DNA of 64,000 bases. It comes from Sporomusaceae bacterium (lineage in GTDB: Bacteria > Bacillota_C > Negativicutes > Sporomusales_B > UBA7701). The notes beneath the pieces are model-generated. The model saw only the letters and a list, made by a program, of their open reading frames with translations, was not told the origin of the DNA and did no database searches. The stretch lies in contig JALHDI010000023.1 in the NCBI GenBank assembly GCA_022839045.1, positions 1-64,000 of the forward strand, given 5' to 3'. This document shows, one piece after another, positions 52,156-60,556 of the stretch (positions within the stretch are counted from its first letter, which is position 1; the number at the start of each line of letters is the position of its first letter). The position numbers were made by a program, and so were the translations under genes.

Positions 52156-52293
52156 ATGAAAATCGAGGTTTTCGAGTCGGGCTGCTGTAAGTCCGGCAAT
52201 CTTTACGACATGGTGGTGCGGGCGGACAGCGAAAGCGGCATGGGGGCGGAAGTGACCAGGTTCGCCGCTTCGCTGGGGGGAGATAAATCATGA
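52156..52293 (+). CDS. Short thioredoxin-like protein, probably truncated
   Basis: The 45-aa reading frame (ATG after AAGGAGGG) starts [20 protein letters not shown], like the N-terminus of the small thioredoxin family (about 75-80 aa) often found in arsenic operons. It ends after AASLGGDKS, so roughly the second half of the fold is missing. Its stop overlaps the arsM start. It is either a decayed gene or an indel in the assembly. Confidence 0.6.
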   Translation: MKIEVFESGCCKSGNLYDMVVRADSESGMGAEVTRFAASLGGDKS

Positions 52294-53546
52294 GCGAGGA
52301 TATCCGTGAACAAGTCCGTCAGAAGTATGCTCAGGCCATTACGTCGAAATCGGGGTGCTGCGGCTCCTCAGGCTGTTGCGGCGACAGCAGGGACGCCACC
52401 CAGGTGATAACCGGCAATCTCTATCAGGCTACGGAGGTCGAAGGTCTGCCGGACAATCTTCTGGCGACCTCCCTGGGCTGCGGCAACCCTACGGCCCTGG
52501 GCAAACTTTACGCCGGCGAGACCGTCCTCGATCTCGGCAGCGGCGCCGGGCTGGATGTGCTGCTCTCGGCCAAACGGGTGGGGCCGTCCGGCAAGGCGTA
52601 CGGGCTGGATATGACGGACGAGATGCTGGCCGAGGCCAACGCCAACAAAGCAAAGGCCGGGCTGACCAATGTCGAGTTTTTGAAAGGGCATATCGAAGAT
52701 ATTCCCCTGCAAGCAGCCGCGGTCGACGTGGTTATATCCAACTGCGTCATTAACCTGTCAGCCGACAAAGACCAGGTATTCCGGGAAATCTTCCGCGTTT
52801 TGCGGCCAGGCGGCCGGGTCGCCGTCTCGGATATCGTTACGACAAGGTCCCTGCCGGAGGGAATCCGCACAAACCTGCTGGCGTGGTCCGGCTGTATTGC
52901 CGGGGCGCTGACCGATGAGGAATATACAGACAAGTTGAAGAAAGCGGGCTTCGGTGATGTCGAGGTCGTAGTTACCAGGGTTTACGACATGGCTGGCGCC
53001 GCGGCACATAAACTTGCTCCGTGGGCATCGCCCGCCGAACGGGAAGAATACAACGGTTGTCTGGTCAGCGCATTCATCCGGGCGAAGAAGCCGGCCAGCC
53101 GCCTTACGGCTGGCAAGGACTATGTCATTCGCCCCGCGGGGACGGCGGATGTGCAAGCCATTGAGGAACTGCTCACGTCCTCCGGTCTGACGGCGGTGGA
53201 GATCGCCGCCGGCCTGGAGCGTTTCCTGGTGGCCGACCGTGGCGGCGTTGCCGGTGTCGTCGGCAGCGAATATGTTCCCGGCGCGGTCCTGCTCCGATCG
53301 CTGGCGGTTGCGCCCGCAGCGCGCAAGGCCGGCGTGGCCGCGTCCCTTATGGACGAGGCTCTCGCGCGAGCGAAGGCGGCCGGCAGTTCCGTCGCCTACC
53401 TGTTTACAAACACGGCGGCCGATTACTTTGTCGGGCGCGGCTTCCGGGTTATCGAGCGGGCTGACGTTCCGAAGGCATTCCTCGATAATCCTGCCGTAAG
53501 CACGTGCTGTTCGTCGGCTGTAGCTATGAAGCTGGCGCTGCGATAA
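52290..53546 (+). CDS. arsM: Arsenite methyltransferase fused to ArsN2-type acetyltransferase
   Basis: The 418-aa fusion begins with a Cys-rich N-terminus ([11 protein letters not shown]). The ArsM methyltransferase follows: SAM motif [13 protein letters not shown], As(III)-binding Cys in SNCVINLS and SGCIAGALT. From about residue 275 a GNAT domain follows ([51 protein letters not shown]) like ArsN2, and the protein ends with [14 protein letters not shown]. One polypeptide could methylate arsenite and acetylate an arsenic compound. It overlaps the upstream small frame by 4 bases. Confidence 0.93.
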   Translation: MSEDIREQVRQKYAQAITSKSGCCGSSGCCGDSRDATQVITGNLYQATEVEGLPDNLLATSLGCGNPTALGKLYAGETVLDLGSGAGLDVLLSAKRVGPSGKAYGLDMTDEMLAEANANKAKAGLTNVEFLKGHIEDIPLQAAAVDVVISNCVINLSADKDQVFREIFRVLRPGGRVAVSDIVTTRSLPEGIRTNLLAWSGCIAGALTDEEYTDKLKKAGFGDVEVVVTRVYDMAGAAAHKLAPWASPAEREEYNGCLVSAFIRAKKPASRLTAGKDYVIRPAGTADVQAIEELLTSSGLTAVEIAAGLERFLVADRGGVAGVVGSEYVPGAVLLRSLAVAPAARKAGVAASLMDEALARAKAAGSSVAYLFTNTAADYFVGRGFRVIERADVPKAFLDNPAVSTCCSSAVAMKLALR

Positions 53547-53589
53547 CGGGTCGAAGATAGAATGAAAGATTGTGGCGGAGGGGAAGAAG

Positions 53590-54258
53590 ATGTTCGCAGG
53601 AAAAATCCGTGACTATGCGCTGACCTGTGGGGCGGATATGGTCGGTTTCGCCGGCGCGGCCGACTTTGCCGAAGCGCCGGAAGGCTTTAAGCCGCAAGAT
53701 ATAATGCCGCAGGCTAAAGGAATCGTCGTCTTGGCCAGAGCGCTCCCTCGCGGGGTGGTAGCCTCGGGGAATCAGGTGGTCTATACGGCCCACCACACCA
53801 GCAACCTCAAGCAACTCGACGAGTTGGCGCGCGCCGTTGCGCTCTTCATCGAGGAGCAGGGCGGCGTGGCGGTGCCGGTGCCGGCCGACGACCCGTATTT
53901 CCACTGGGAAGAAGCCCGCAAGCACGGCATGGGCATTCTCTCCCATCGGCACGCCGCGCAGAAAGCCGGCCTCGGGGTTATCGGCAAGAACGCCTTGCTG
54001 ATTACGCCGCAATACGGCAACAGAGTCGAACTCGTCTCGATATTGACCGACCTGCCGTTCGCGTCGTCACCCGCCGCCGCGGCCTTGTGCCCGGCTGAAT
54101 GCAGGCTGTGCCTGGACGCGTGTCCCGTGGGCGCTCTGAACGGCAGCCGCTCGGTGGAGCAGATAAAATGCCGCGCAAACCTTGCGGTTAAATCCCCCCG
54201 TGGCCACAACCTCGTCAAGTGCTGGCAGTGTCGGGCCGCCTGCCCCGCTAAAGGCTGA
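53590..54258 (+). CDS. Epoxyqueuosine reductase-like 4Fe-4S protein (QueG-related)
   Basis: The 222-aa protein has a QueG-like N-terminal region (GADMVGFAGAADF, AKGIVVLARALPRGV) and a C-terminal pair of [4Fe-4S] motifs (CRLCLDACPVGAL and CWQCRAACPAKG). It is shorter than true QueG (about 380 aa) and lacks the C-terminal HEAT-like domain. ATG 53590 has GGAGGGG upstream. It follows the arsenic operon and may or may not belong to it. The function is unknown. Confidence 0.78.
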   Translation: MFAGKIRDYALTCGADMVGFAGAADFAEAPEGFKPQDIMPQAKGIVVLARALPRGVVASGNQVVYTAHHTSNLKQLDELARAVALFIEEQGGVAVPVPADDPYFHWEEARKHGMGILSHRHAAQKAGLGVIGKNALLITPQYGNRVELVSILTDLPFASSPAAAALCPAECRLCLDACPVGALNGSRSVEQIKCRANLAVKSPRGHNLVKCWQCRAACPAKG

Positions 54259-54419
54259 GGGCAGGCTACCCCCTTTCCCGGCCCGAACGCCGACTGGCGG
54301 GACGTGCAGACGGACACCGCGACTTCCTCTGCCAACCGCCGCACCTAATCTGCTTCATCGACATAATTTTGAAAGCGAAAAAGGATTTTTCCTATTTCTG
54401 TAGAATAGAAAAACAAGAT

Positions 54420-54541
54420 AAAGCGCCGAATCCTTGGCCGGTAGGGGAGAACCACTACATATAGAGGGGTGAATCTGCGCTATCGCGCAGTAGGGCATCT
54501 TTTCCTCTAGCCCGAATCCGTCAGCTAATCCCCAAGGCGCA
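54420..54541 (+). promoter_or_regulatory. ydaO/yuaA cyclic-di-AMP riboswitch
   Basis: The conserved blocks are present: CGCCGAATCC (54424-54433), GGTAGGGGAG (54440-54449), GAGGGGTGAATCT (54464-54476), GTAGGGC (54490-54496), and CCCGAATCCGTCAGCTAATC (54511-54530). The closing helix GCGCC (54423-54427) pairs with GGCGC (54536-54540). It precedes a cell-wall hydrolase gene, the classical target, which would be switched off by c-di-AMP. Confidence 0.93.
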
Positions 54542-54594
54542 CGCCTCGAATAGCTTTTGTGCATTGTATGGCCCGGCAGCTAATCCCCGAGGCG
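54522..54594 (+). repeat. Duplicated 3' segment of the ydaO riboswitch
   Basis: CAGCTAATCCCCAAGGCG (54522-54539) recurs as CAGCTAATCCCCGAGGCG (54577-54594) with one change, 55 bases downstream and before the hydrolase gene. The second copy could compete for the 5' closing strand. Confidence 0.85.
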
Positions 54595-54663
54595 ACGAAA
54601 ACCCCGCGGCATGTTGTCCGCTTCTGGCCGGCAGCAGCTTAGGGGGCTTTGAGAGGAGAAAGA

Positions 54664-55329
54664 ATGCGGATCTTCTGGCGTTGCCTTGTTTTGTGCTGTT
54701 TGCTTTTTTCCATATCCACCATGGCTTTCGCCGCAAGCGTCTACGAAGAGGGTGACTGGGGCCAGGAAGTGGCTCAGCTTCAGGCCAAACTTGGCGTCCT
54801 CGGCTATGATGCAGGGCCGGCCGACGGCGAATTCGGCTCGATGACCACGGCGGCCGTTAAGGCGTTTCAAAAAGACCGCGGCCTTGACGCGGACGGCGTT
54901 GTCGGTCCCGACACCTACCGGGCGTTGATGGGCCGGGATATTCCCGTAAGCCGCGATGGCGCGACCGCGACGGCAAGAAAGATTATCCAGACCGCGCTGC
55001 GCTTCGTCGGCGTGCCGTACGTATTCGGCGGCAATACCCCCGACGGGTTCGACTGTTCCGGTTTTACCCGCTACGTTTTCGCCCGGGGCGGCCTGGGTCT
55101 TCCCCGTATGGCTGACGAGCAGTACGATCTGGGCCATCCGGTTTCCAAGTTCCAGCTCAGGCCAGGCGACCTGGTATTCTTCACCACCTACGCCGCCGGC
55201 GCTTCCCATGTAGGCATCTACCTCGGTGAGGGCAATTTCATCAGCGCCACTTCCAGCCGCGGGGTCGCGATCGACCGGATGGCGGACGGCTACTGGGGTC
55301 CCCGCTATATCGGCGCACGCAGGGTATAG
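54664..55329 (+). CDS. Exported NlpC/P60 peptidoglycan hydrolase with PG-binding domain
   Basis: The 221-aa protein has a signal peptide (LVLCCLLFSISTMAFAAS), a peptidoglycan-binding 1 domain (GDWGQEVAQLQAKLGVLGYDAG ... DGVVGPDTYRALMG), and an NlpC/P60 catalytic domain with Cys in GFDCSGFTRY and His in GASHVGIYLG. It cleaves peptide stems of peptidoglycan. The c-di-AMP riboswitch links its expression to turgor and cell-wall state. GAGAGGAGAAAG precedes the ATG. Confidence 0.95.
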   Translation: MRIFWRCLVLCCLLFSISTMAFAASVYEEGDWGQEVAQLQAKLGVLGYDAGPADGEFGSMTTAAVKAFQKDRGLDADGVVGPDTYRALMGRDIPVSRDGATATARKIIQTALRFVGVPYVFGGNTPDGFDCSGFTRYVFARGGLGLPRMADEQYDLGHPVSKFQLRPGDLVFFTTYAAGASHVGIYLGEGNFISATSSRGVAIDRMADGYWGPRYIGARRV

Positions 55330-55335
55330 TCGTTG

Positions 55336-55362
55336 TTGGGAGGCATTCGCCTCCCAATTTTA
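55336..55362 (+). terminator. Terminator of the NlpC/P60 gene
   Basis: TTGGGAGGC / GCCTCCCAA with an ATTC loop and a T-rich tail. Confidence 0.88.
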
Positions 55363-55513
55363 ATTTCCGCGCGCAGGGATTTTGCCGGCGGGGATGGTAT
55401 TAATTGATTTGTGGACCAAGACCTGATTCTGGAATAATAGTGGTCGCAGTTGCCGGACGGCTGAGCGGGCGCAGTGCTCCGCAGGGTCGGACGCCGGTTG
55501 CGTCGGAGGCGTT

Positions 55514-57235
55514 ATGTTCCGCTTTTACTGGGAAAAATTCGTAGTCCCGTTTTGGCTGCTGACCGCTGTTGCGGTGGCTTGCTTCATTATCGCCTCGGCG
55601 GCCGGACTGGCCGCCCCGGTCATAATCAAGTACCTTATCGACGGCGCCCTGGAGAGCGGAGACTTTAAAGACCTCAACATCATCGTCGGCAGTATCGTCA
55701 CCCTCTATTTGCTCAGGGCGGTTTTTTACTTTTTTTACGGCTATAATATGGCGAAAGCCGGCAGCACCATGGTCGCCCGCATGCGCGCGGCCATGTTCTC
55801 GCGCCTGCACTCCCTCGACTACAGCTATTTCATAAACACCTCCACAGGCAACATCGTTTCTTATTTCACCAACGACCTGCTGCTCATCCAGCAGGCCGTC
55901 ACCGTGGGCGTACCCGACCTTGTCGTCGAATCGCTCAACCTGCTGGCAATCATGGCCATCATGATTTACTTCAATTGGGAGCTTGCTTTGGTGACTTTCG
56001 TTACCCTGCCGTTCATCGTCGTCGCCATCAGCCACTTCAACCGCAAGATCGCCGACCTCGGCGGCCTGCTGGAGCATACGATGGCGAAAATGACCAGCCT
56101 GCTCCACCAGGCGATACTGTCGGCGATGATGGTGCAGAGCTATGTGAGAGAGGATTACGAGTACGCGAAGTTCCGCCATCAGATCCACGAGGCCGCGCAG
56201 GATTACTTCCACGTCCAACGCCTCAACGCCCTGCTGATTCCCCTGGTCGAGTTCCTCGCCGCCATAGGCCTCACCGTCATTATCTGGTTCGGCGGCCGGG
56301 AGGTTGTCAACGGCGACCTGACCATCGGCGGCATGTTCGCCTTTCTCGTCTATATCATCAACGTGCCGGCCCCGGTGCGGAAAATCACCCAGGCATTTTC
56401 CAGCATGAAGATGGGGATGGTGGCTTGGGAGCGCATCTGCGATCTCGACCGTCAGCCCCACACCGTCGTCGACGGCCACCTCGACCTGGACAAGGCCTCC
56501 GGACAGGTGGAGTTCCGCGACGTTTCCTTCCGCTATCCTTCCGGCGGCGAAGTGCTCAGGAGCATCAGCCTCACCGCCGAGCCCGGCGACGTCATCGCCG
56601 TCGTTGGCCCGAGCGGCGCCGGCAAATCTTCGTTCGCCAACCTGCTCCTGCGCTTTTACGACCCGGTCGCCGGGGCAGTATACCTCGACGGCGTCGACAT
56701 CCGCAGCCTCAAGATCAGCGCCCTGCGCCGCCAGATCGGTTTCATCCAGCAGAATCCCGTCCTGTTCAACGCCAGCATTCTCGAGAATATCCGTTACGGC
56801 CGGCCGACGGCTACCTGCAGCCAGGTGGAGCACGCCGCCCGCCTCGCCAACGCCCACGATTTCATCATGGAGCTGCCTCGCGGCTACGATACCCCGGTAG
56901 GAGAACTGGGCGCCAACCTGTCCGGCGGCCAACGCCAGCGAATCGCCCTGGCGCGGGCCATCATCCTCGAACCGGCGATACTGCTGCTCGACGAGCCGAC
57001 GGCAGCCCTCGACGGCCACGCCGTAAAACAGGTTATGGCCGCTATCCGCAACGTCAGCGGGGGGCGCACGACCTTCATCATCACCCATCACCTTTCCACC
57101 TTGCTGGCATCCGACAAGGTCGTCTACCTGTCGGGCGGCCAAATCGCCGAGAGCGGCACCCACGCCGAACTTATGGCCCGGGGCGGCATCTACGCCCGCG
57201 CGGTCGACAGGGGCGAGCTGGGAATCAAAGGTTGA
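55514..57235 (+). CDS. ABC transporter, fused permease-ATPase (MsbA/exporter type)
   Basis: The 573-aa half transporter has six N-terminal membrane helices (about residues 10-310) and a C-terminal ATPase: Walker A GPSGAGKSS, signature LSGGQRQRIALARA, Walker B ILLLDEPTAALD, and the switch His in TFIITHHLS. The first 10 residues are basic/aromatic. Its substrate cannot be told; lipid or drug export is typical. The metal-type ABC genes follow 50 bases downstream. Confidence 0.93.
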   Translation: MFRFYWEKFVVPFWLLTAVAVACFIIASAAGLAAPVIIKYLIDGALESGDFKDLNIIVGSIVTLYLLRAVFYFFYGYNMAKAGSTMVARMRAAMFSRLHSLDYSYFINTSTGNIVSYFTNDLLLIQQAVTVGVPDLVVESLNLLAIMAIMIYFNWELALVTFVTLPFIVVAISHFNRKIADLGGLLEHTMAKMTSLLHQAILSAMMVQSYVREDYEYAKFRHQIHEAAQDYFHVQRLNALLIPLVEFLAAIGLTVIIWFGGREVVNGDLTIGGMFAFLVYIINVPAPVRKITQAFSSMKMGMVAWERICDLDRQPHTVVDGHLDLDKASGQVEFRDVSFRYPSGGEVLRSISLTAEPGDVIAVVGPSGAGKSSFANLLLRFYDPVAGAVYLDGVDIRSLKISALRRQIGFIQQNPVLFNASILENIRYGRPTATCSQVEHAARLANAHDFIMELPRGYDTPVGELGANLSGGQRQRIALARAIILEPAILLLDEPTAALDGHAVKQVMAAIRNVSGGRTTFIITHHLSTLLASDKVVYLSGGQIAESGTHAELMARGGIYARAVDRGELGIKG

Positions 57236-57285
57236 ATCCGGGGCATAATGTTTACGCAGTCCCCCGGTATCGAGGAGAAACTCAT

Positions 57286-58008
57286 ATGTACGATATAAAA
57301 CTCACCGACGTCTCATATTCATACGGCGAAAACGCCGTTCTTCACGGCCTGTCCATGACGGTCGACGCCGGCGAGTTCATCGCCGTCGTCGGACCGAACG
57401 GAGCGGGCAAGAGCACGATGCTTAAACTGGTGGCCGGTCTTCTCCGGCCGGACTGCGGCCAGGTGACGGTCGCCGGCCGGACGGCCGACGAGGCCCGCGC
57501 CGCCGGCGACATCGGCTATATCCCCCAGAACTTCGCCCGCAACATCGCCGATTTTCCGGCCACCGTCGCCGAAATCGTCGCCCTCGGCCTGGTATCCGGC
57601 CGGAAAAAGAACCTGTCCCGCGAGGCGGCCCGCCATATCGTCGCCCATATGCTGGCGATGGTGGACCTGGAAGAGCTGCGCGACCGACGGGTCGACGAGC
57701 TTTCCGGCGGCCAGCAGCAACGGGTCATGGTGGCCAGGGCGCTGGCCGGCAACCCCCGGCTGCTGCTGCTGGACGAGCCTACCAGCGGCGTCGATTACGA
57801 CACGAGCACGAAGATATACGGCCTCTTGGGCCAGCTTAACCAAAGCCTCGGCATTACTGTCGTCGCTGTATCCCACGATATCGACAAGGTAACGCGCTGG
57901 GCGGGGCGGGTGGCTTGCATCAACAAAGGGCTGTGCTTCCTGGGCGACTGCGCCGAATTTCGCCGCGTCCACGCCCAGGAGCCGCACCTGCTGTATTACT
58001 CGCGCTGA
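57286..58008 (+). CDS. Metal-type ABC transporter ATPase (ZnuC/MntB-like)
   Basis: The 240-aa ATPase has Walker A GPNGAGKST, signature LSGGQQQRVMVARA, Walker B LLLLDEPTSGVD and the switch His in VVAVSHDID. It is paired with the ZnuB-type permease gene downstream. No substrate-binding protein gene is adjacent, so the binding protein must be encoded elsewhere. The metal is not specified by the sequence (Zn or Mn most likely). Confidence 0.9.
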   Translation: MYDIKLTDVSYSYGENAVLHGLSMTVDAGEFIAVVGPNGAGKSTMLKLVAGLLRPDCGQVTVAGRTADEARAAGDIGYIPQNFARNIADFPATVAEIVALGLVSGRKKNLSREAARHIVAHMLAMVDLEELRDRRVDELSGGQQQRVMVARALAGNPRLLLLDEPTSGVDYDTSTKIYGLLGQLNQSLGITVVAVSHDIDKVTRWAGRVACINKGLCFLGDCAEFRRVHAQEPHLLYYSR

Positions 58009-58024
58009 GAGGAACGAAAGCCCC

Positions 58025-58891
58025 ATGGACTTCTTGAACTATGACTTCATGCAGCGGGCCATGGCCGCCGGCCTTGTCACGGCGGTCGTCTGCCCGCTCA
58101 TCGGCATGTTCGTGGTTGTGCGCCGTCAGGCCCTCATCGGCGACGGCCTCGGCCACATCGCCTTCGCAGGCGTGATGGGCGGCCACCTTCTCGGCGTCTA
58201 TCCCACCGCCGCGGCGGCAGCCGTCACCATGCTCGGCGCCGGCGCAATCGAATTCATCCGCCGCCGCCACGCCCACCATGCCGACACCGCCCTCGCCATC
58301 ATGTTTTATACCGGCATCGCCCTGGCGGTCATCTTCAGCAGCATGGCGCGCACCCCGGGAACCAACCTTCTCGGCGTGCTGTTCGGCAGTATCCTCACCG
58401 TCACCGTCCAGGACCTTATCCTCATCGTCGGCTGCGGCTTCGTTGTGGCCGCGGCCGTCGGGGCGTTTTTCGAACGGCTCGTCCTCGTGGCCTTCGACGA
58501 AGAGATAGCCCATGTCGCGGGCATCAACACCGCGTTTGCCGGCGTCCTCCTCAGCATCCTCACCGCGCTTGTCGTCGTCGTCGGCATGAGGGTGGTGGGC
58601 ATCCTGCTCGTCAGCGCCCTCATGGTCGTCCCGGTGGCGGCCGCCCATCTCCTGCGGCGCGGCTTCCGGACGACCCTTGCCTGGGCGGTGGCCTTCTCCG
58701 TCCTCGCCGTGGCCGGCGGTCTCACCCTGTCCTTTTACCTCGATATCGCCCCCGGCGGCACCATCGTCATAACCGCGGTCGTCGTCTACCTCGCCGTTTT
58801 CCTGGCCGCGGGCCGCGGTATCGGGGCCGGCGTGGGCAGGCGGTGCTCAGGCGCCGCCGTCCCGGCCGGGAACAAGCAGGGCGATCAGTGA
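58025..58891 (+). CDS. Metal-type ABC transporter permease (ZnuB/MntC-like)
   Basis: The 288-aa permease has eight or so membrane helices and family motifs (VVCPLIGMFVVVRRQALIGDGLGH, DEEIAHVAGIN, VGILLVSALMVVPVAAA). It imports a divalent metal with the upstream ATPase. The 3' end overlaps the convergent Na/Pi gene by 45 bases. Confidence 0.93.
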   Translation: MDFLNYDFMQRAMAAGLVTAVVCPLIGMFVVVRRQALIGDGLGHIAFAGVMGGHLLGVYPTAAAAAVTMLGAGAIEFIRRRHAHHADTALAIMFYTGIALAVIFSSMARTPGTNLLGVLFGSILTVTVQDLILIVGCGFVVAAAVGAFFERLVLVAFDEEIAHVAGINTAFAGVLLSILTALVVVVGMRVVGILLVSALMVVPVAAAHLLRRGFRTTLAWAVAFSVLAVAGGLTLSFYLDIAPGGTIVITAVVVYLAVFLAAGRGIGAGVGRRCSGAAVPAGNKQGDQ

Positions 58892-59782
58892 GGCGAAAGC
58901 GCCCGTAAAGGGGAGGACGGCCAGCGAGGAGACGAGATTGAACAAGGTATGCATGACCGCCACCCGGGCGGCGAAGTCGTCCGCCACAAGGGCGGCAGCC
59001 TGCACGAACAGCGCGGTGAACGGCAGGAAAACCACCACCCCCGCCAGGTTCAGCAGAATATGGGCCATGGCTACCCGCTTGGCCGCCAGCGGCGCGGCCG
59101 CACCCACTATCAGCGACGACAGGCACGAGCCGATGTTGTTGCCGTAAACGCCGTAAGCGGCGGCCGTCAGGCCGATCGTCCCTTCGTCGGCCAGCGCCAT
59201 CAGCAGGCCGGTGGCCGCGCTGCTCGACTGGAACAGGAACGTCAGCAGGATGCCGCCGCCGATGCCGGCGAACGGGTTCCGGCCGGCGGCAGCCAGCCAG
59301 CGGACGACGGTATCCGCCTCCGACAGGCCGGCCAGCGCATCCGAAAGCAGCTGCACGCCGGTCAGCATCGCCGCCAGGCCGCATACGGCCAGGGCCGCGG
59401 GACGTAGTCGCCGGGACAGGGCGGCCGTCAGCAAGGACACGGCCAAGAGCGGCAGCAGCGCCTGTCGCGGCGGGTCAAGCGCCAGCAGGCCGACGGTCGA
59501 GCAGGTGCCGATGTTGGCCCCCAGCACCAGGCCGAGGCCCTGACGAAAAGAAAGATATTCGGCGCTCACCAGCCCCACCGCCGTGAGGGTGAGGGCGGTG
59601 CTGCTCTGCATCAGGGCCGCGCCCGCGGCCCCTGCCAGCAGGCCGCGCCACGGCGTTACCGTCAGCCGACCGAGCAGGCCGGCGAGAGCGGGAGAGAAGA
59701 CGTGCCGCAGGCCGGACCTCATCACCAGGAGGCCGCCGATCAATAGGCCGAGCCCGCCGGCGAGAATGAGGAAAAAATACAT
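58847..59782 (-). CDS. Na/Pi cotransporter family protein (NptA-like, short)
   Basis: The membrane protein of about 311 aa has two inverted repeats, each with the QSSSA-type signature (LMQSSTALTLTAVG and FQSSSAATGLLMALA). It lacks the C-terminal PhoU-like domain found in longer members. ATG 59782 lies just after GGAGGT. The family couples phosphate to sodium uptake or export. The 3' end overlaps the convergent permease gene. Confidence 0.9.
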   Translation of the reverse strand: MYFFLILAGGLGLLIGGLLVMRSGLRHVFSPALAGLLGRLTVTPWRGLLAGAAGAALMQSSTALTLTAVGLVSAEYLSFRQGLGLVLGANIGTCSTVGLLALDPPRQALLPLLAVSLLTAALSRRLRPAALAVCGLAAMLTGVQLLSDALAGLSEADTVVRWLAAAGRNPFAGIGGGILLTFLFQSSSAATGLLMALADEGTIGLTAAAYGVYGNNIGSCLSSLIVGAAAPLAAKRVAMAHILLNLAGVVVFLPFTALFVQAAALVADDFAARVAVMHTLFNLVSSLAVLPFTGAFASLIALLVPGRDGGA

Positions 59783-59912
59783 ACCTACCTCCACAAATCC
59801 GTTCCCTACAATTTTATGACCGCCGGGGCGTCGCTAAGACCGCCCTTTAGCGGCCGACCGTTTTTTGCTATAATGAATGATAGAGTTTATTCGTAAACAA
59901 GGAGGCTTTCCG

Positions 59913-60494
59913 ATGACGACCAACCGTAACGAACTGCTGCAGATCCTCTGCCAGCACGTCAAGAGCGAGGTGCTCCTCAAGCACTCTCTGGCGACCGAGA
60001 TCGCCATGCGGGCCTACGCCGGCAAGTTCGGCCAGGATGCCGACTACTGGGGCGCAGTCGGCCTGCTCCATGATATCGACTTCGACAAGTTCCCCGACGA
60101 GCACCCCCACCACGCCCGCGAGCTTCTCGCCACCCACGGCTTCGACGATGCGTTCATCACCGACGTCGAGTCCCACGGCCGCGAGTGGGCGGGAGAGCGC
60201 ACGCTGCTGCAGAAAACGCTGCTCGCCCTCGACGAGCTGACCGGCTTCATCATCGCCTGCGCTCTCGTCCGGCCCGACAAGAGCCTCGACAATGTCGAGG
60301 TCAAGTCGGTGCTGAAGAAGATGAAAGACAAGGCCTTCGCCCGCGCCGTCAACCGCGAGACGATCACCGACGGGGCGGCCGCCATGGGCGTCGACTTCGC
60401 CGAGCACGTCGCCTTCGTCACCAAGGCCCTCGCCCACCAAGGCCCTCGCCGCCGCCAACGGCAAGTGCGAGCTGCCGTTGGTGGGGTAGGATAA
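59913..60494 (+). CDS. HD-domain hydrolase, C-terminus shifted by a 16-nt duplication
   Basis: The 193-aa HD-domain protein has the motif GLLHDIDFDKFPDEH at about residue 49, with a further His in HHARELL. The 3' end carries an exact 16-nt tandem repeat (60419-60450). Without one copy the frame would read TKALAAANGKCELPLVG and stop at 60489. With it the tail becomes HQGPRRRQRQVRAAVGGVG. The enzyme core is unaffected. The family includes phosphohydrolases of unknown substrate. GGAGGC precedes ATG 59913. Confidence 0.82.
   Translation: MTTNRNELLQILCQHVKSEVLLKHSLATEIAMRAYAGKFGQDADYWGAVGLLHDIDFDKFPDEHPHHARELLATHGFDDAFITDVESHGREWAGERTLLQKTLLALDELTGFIIACALVRPDKSLDNVEVKSVLKKMKDKAFARAVNRETITDGAAAMGVDFAEHVAFVTKALAHQGPRRRQRQVRAAVGGVG
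60419..60450 (+). repeat. Exact 16-nt tandem duplication
   Basis: CACCAAGGCCCTCGCC occurs twice in direct succession near the 3' end of the HD-domain gene and changes its reading frame. Confidence 0.95.
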
Positions 60495-60511
60495 GGATTG
60501 AAACAGTAAAT

Positions 60512-60544
60512 AAAAATCAGCCTGCATAACAGGCTGATTTTTAT
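60512..60544. terminator. Bidirectional terminator
   Basis: AAAAATCAGCCTG / CAGGCTGATTTTT with a CATAA loop lies between the convergent HD-domain and pilin-operon genes. Confidence 0.92.
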
Positions 60545-60556
60545 TTGAGCCGCTGG

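Noticed and set aside
55400..57163. A 587-codon open frame antisense to the ABC exporter
   Set aside because: His/Asp/Gly-rich translation typical of shadow frames. The plus-strand gene has complete ABC motifs.
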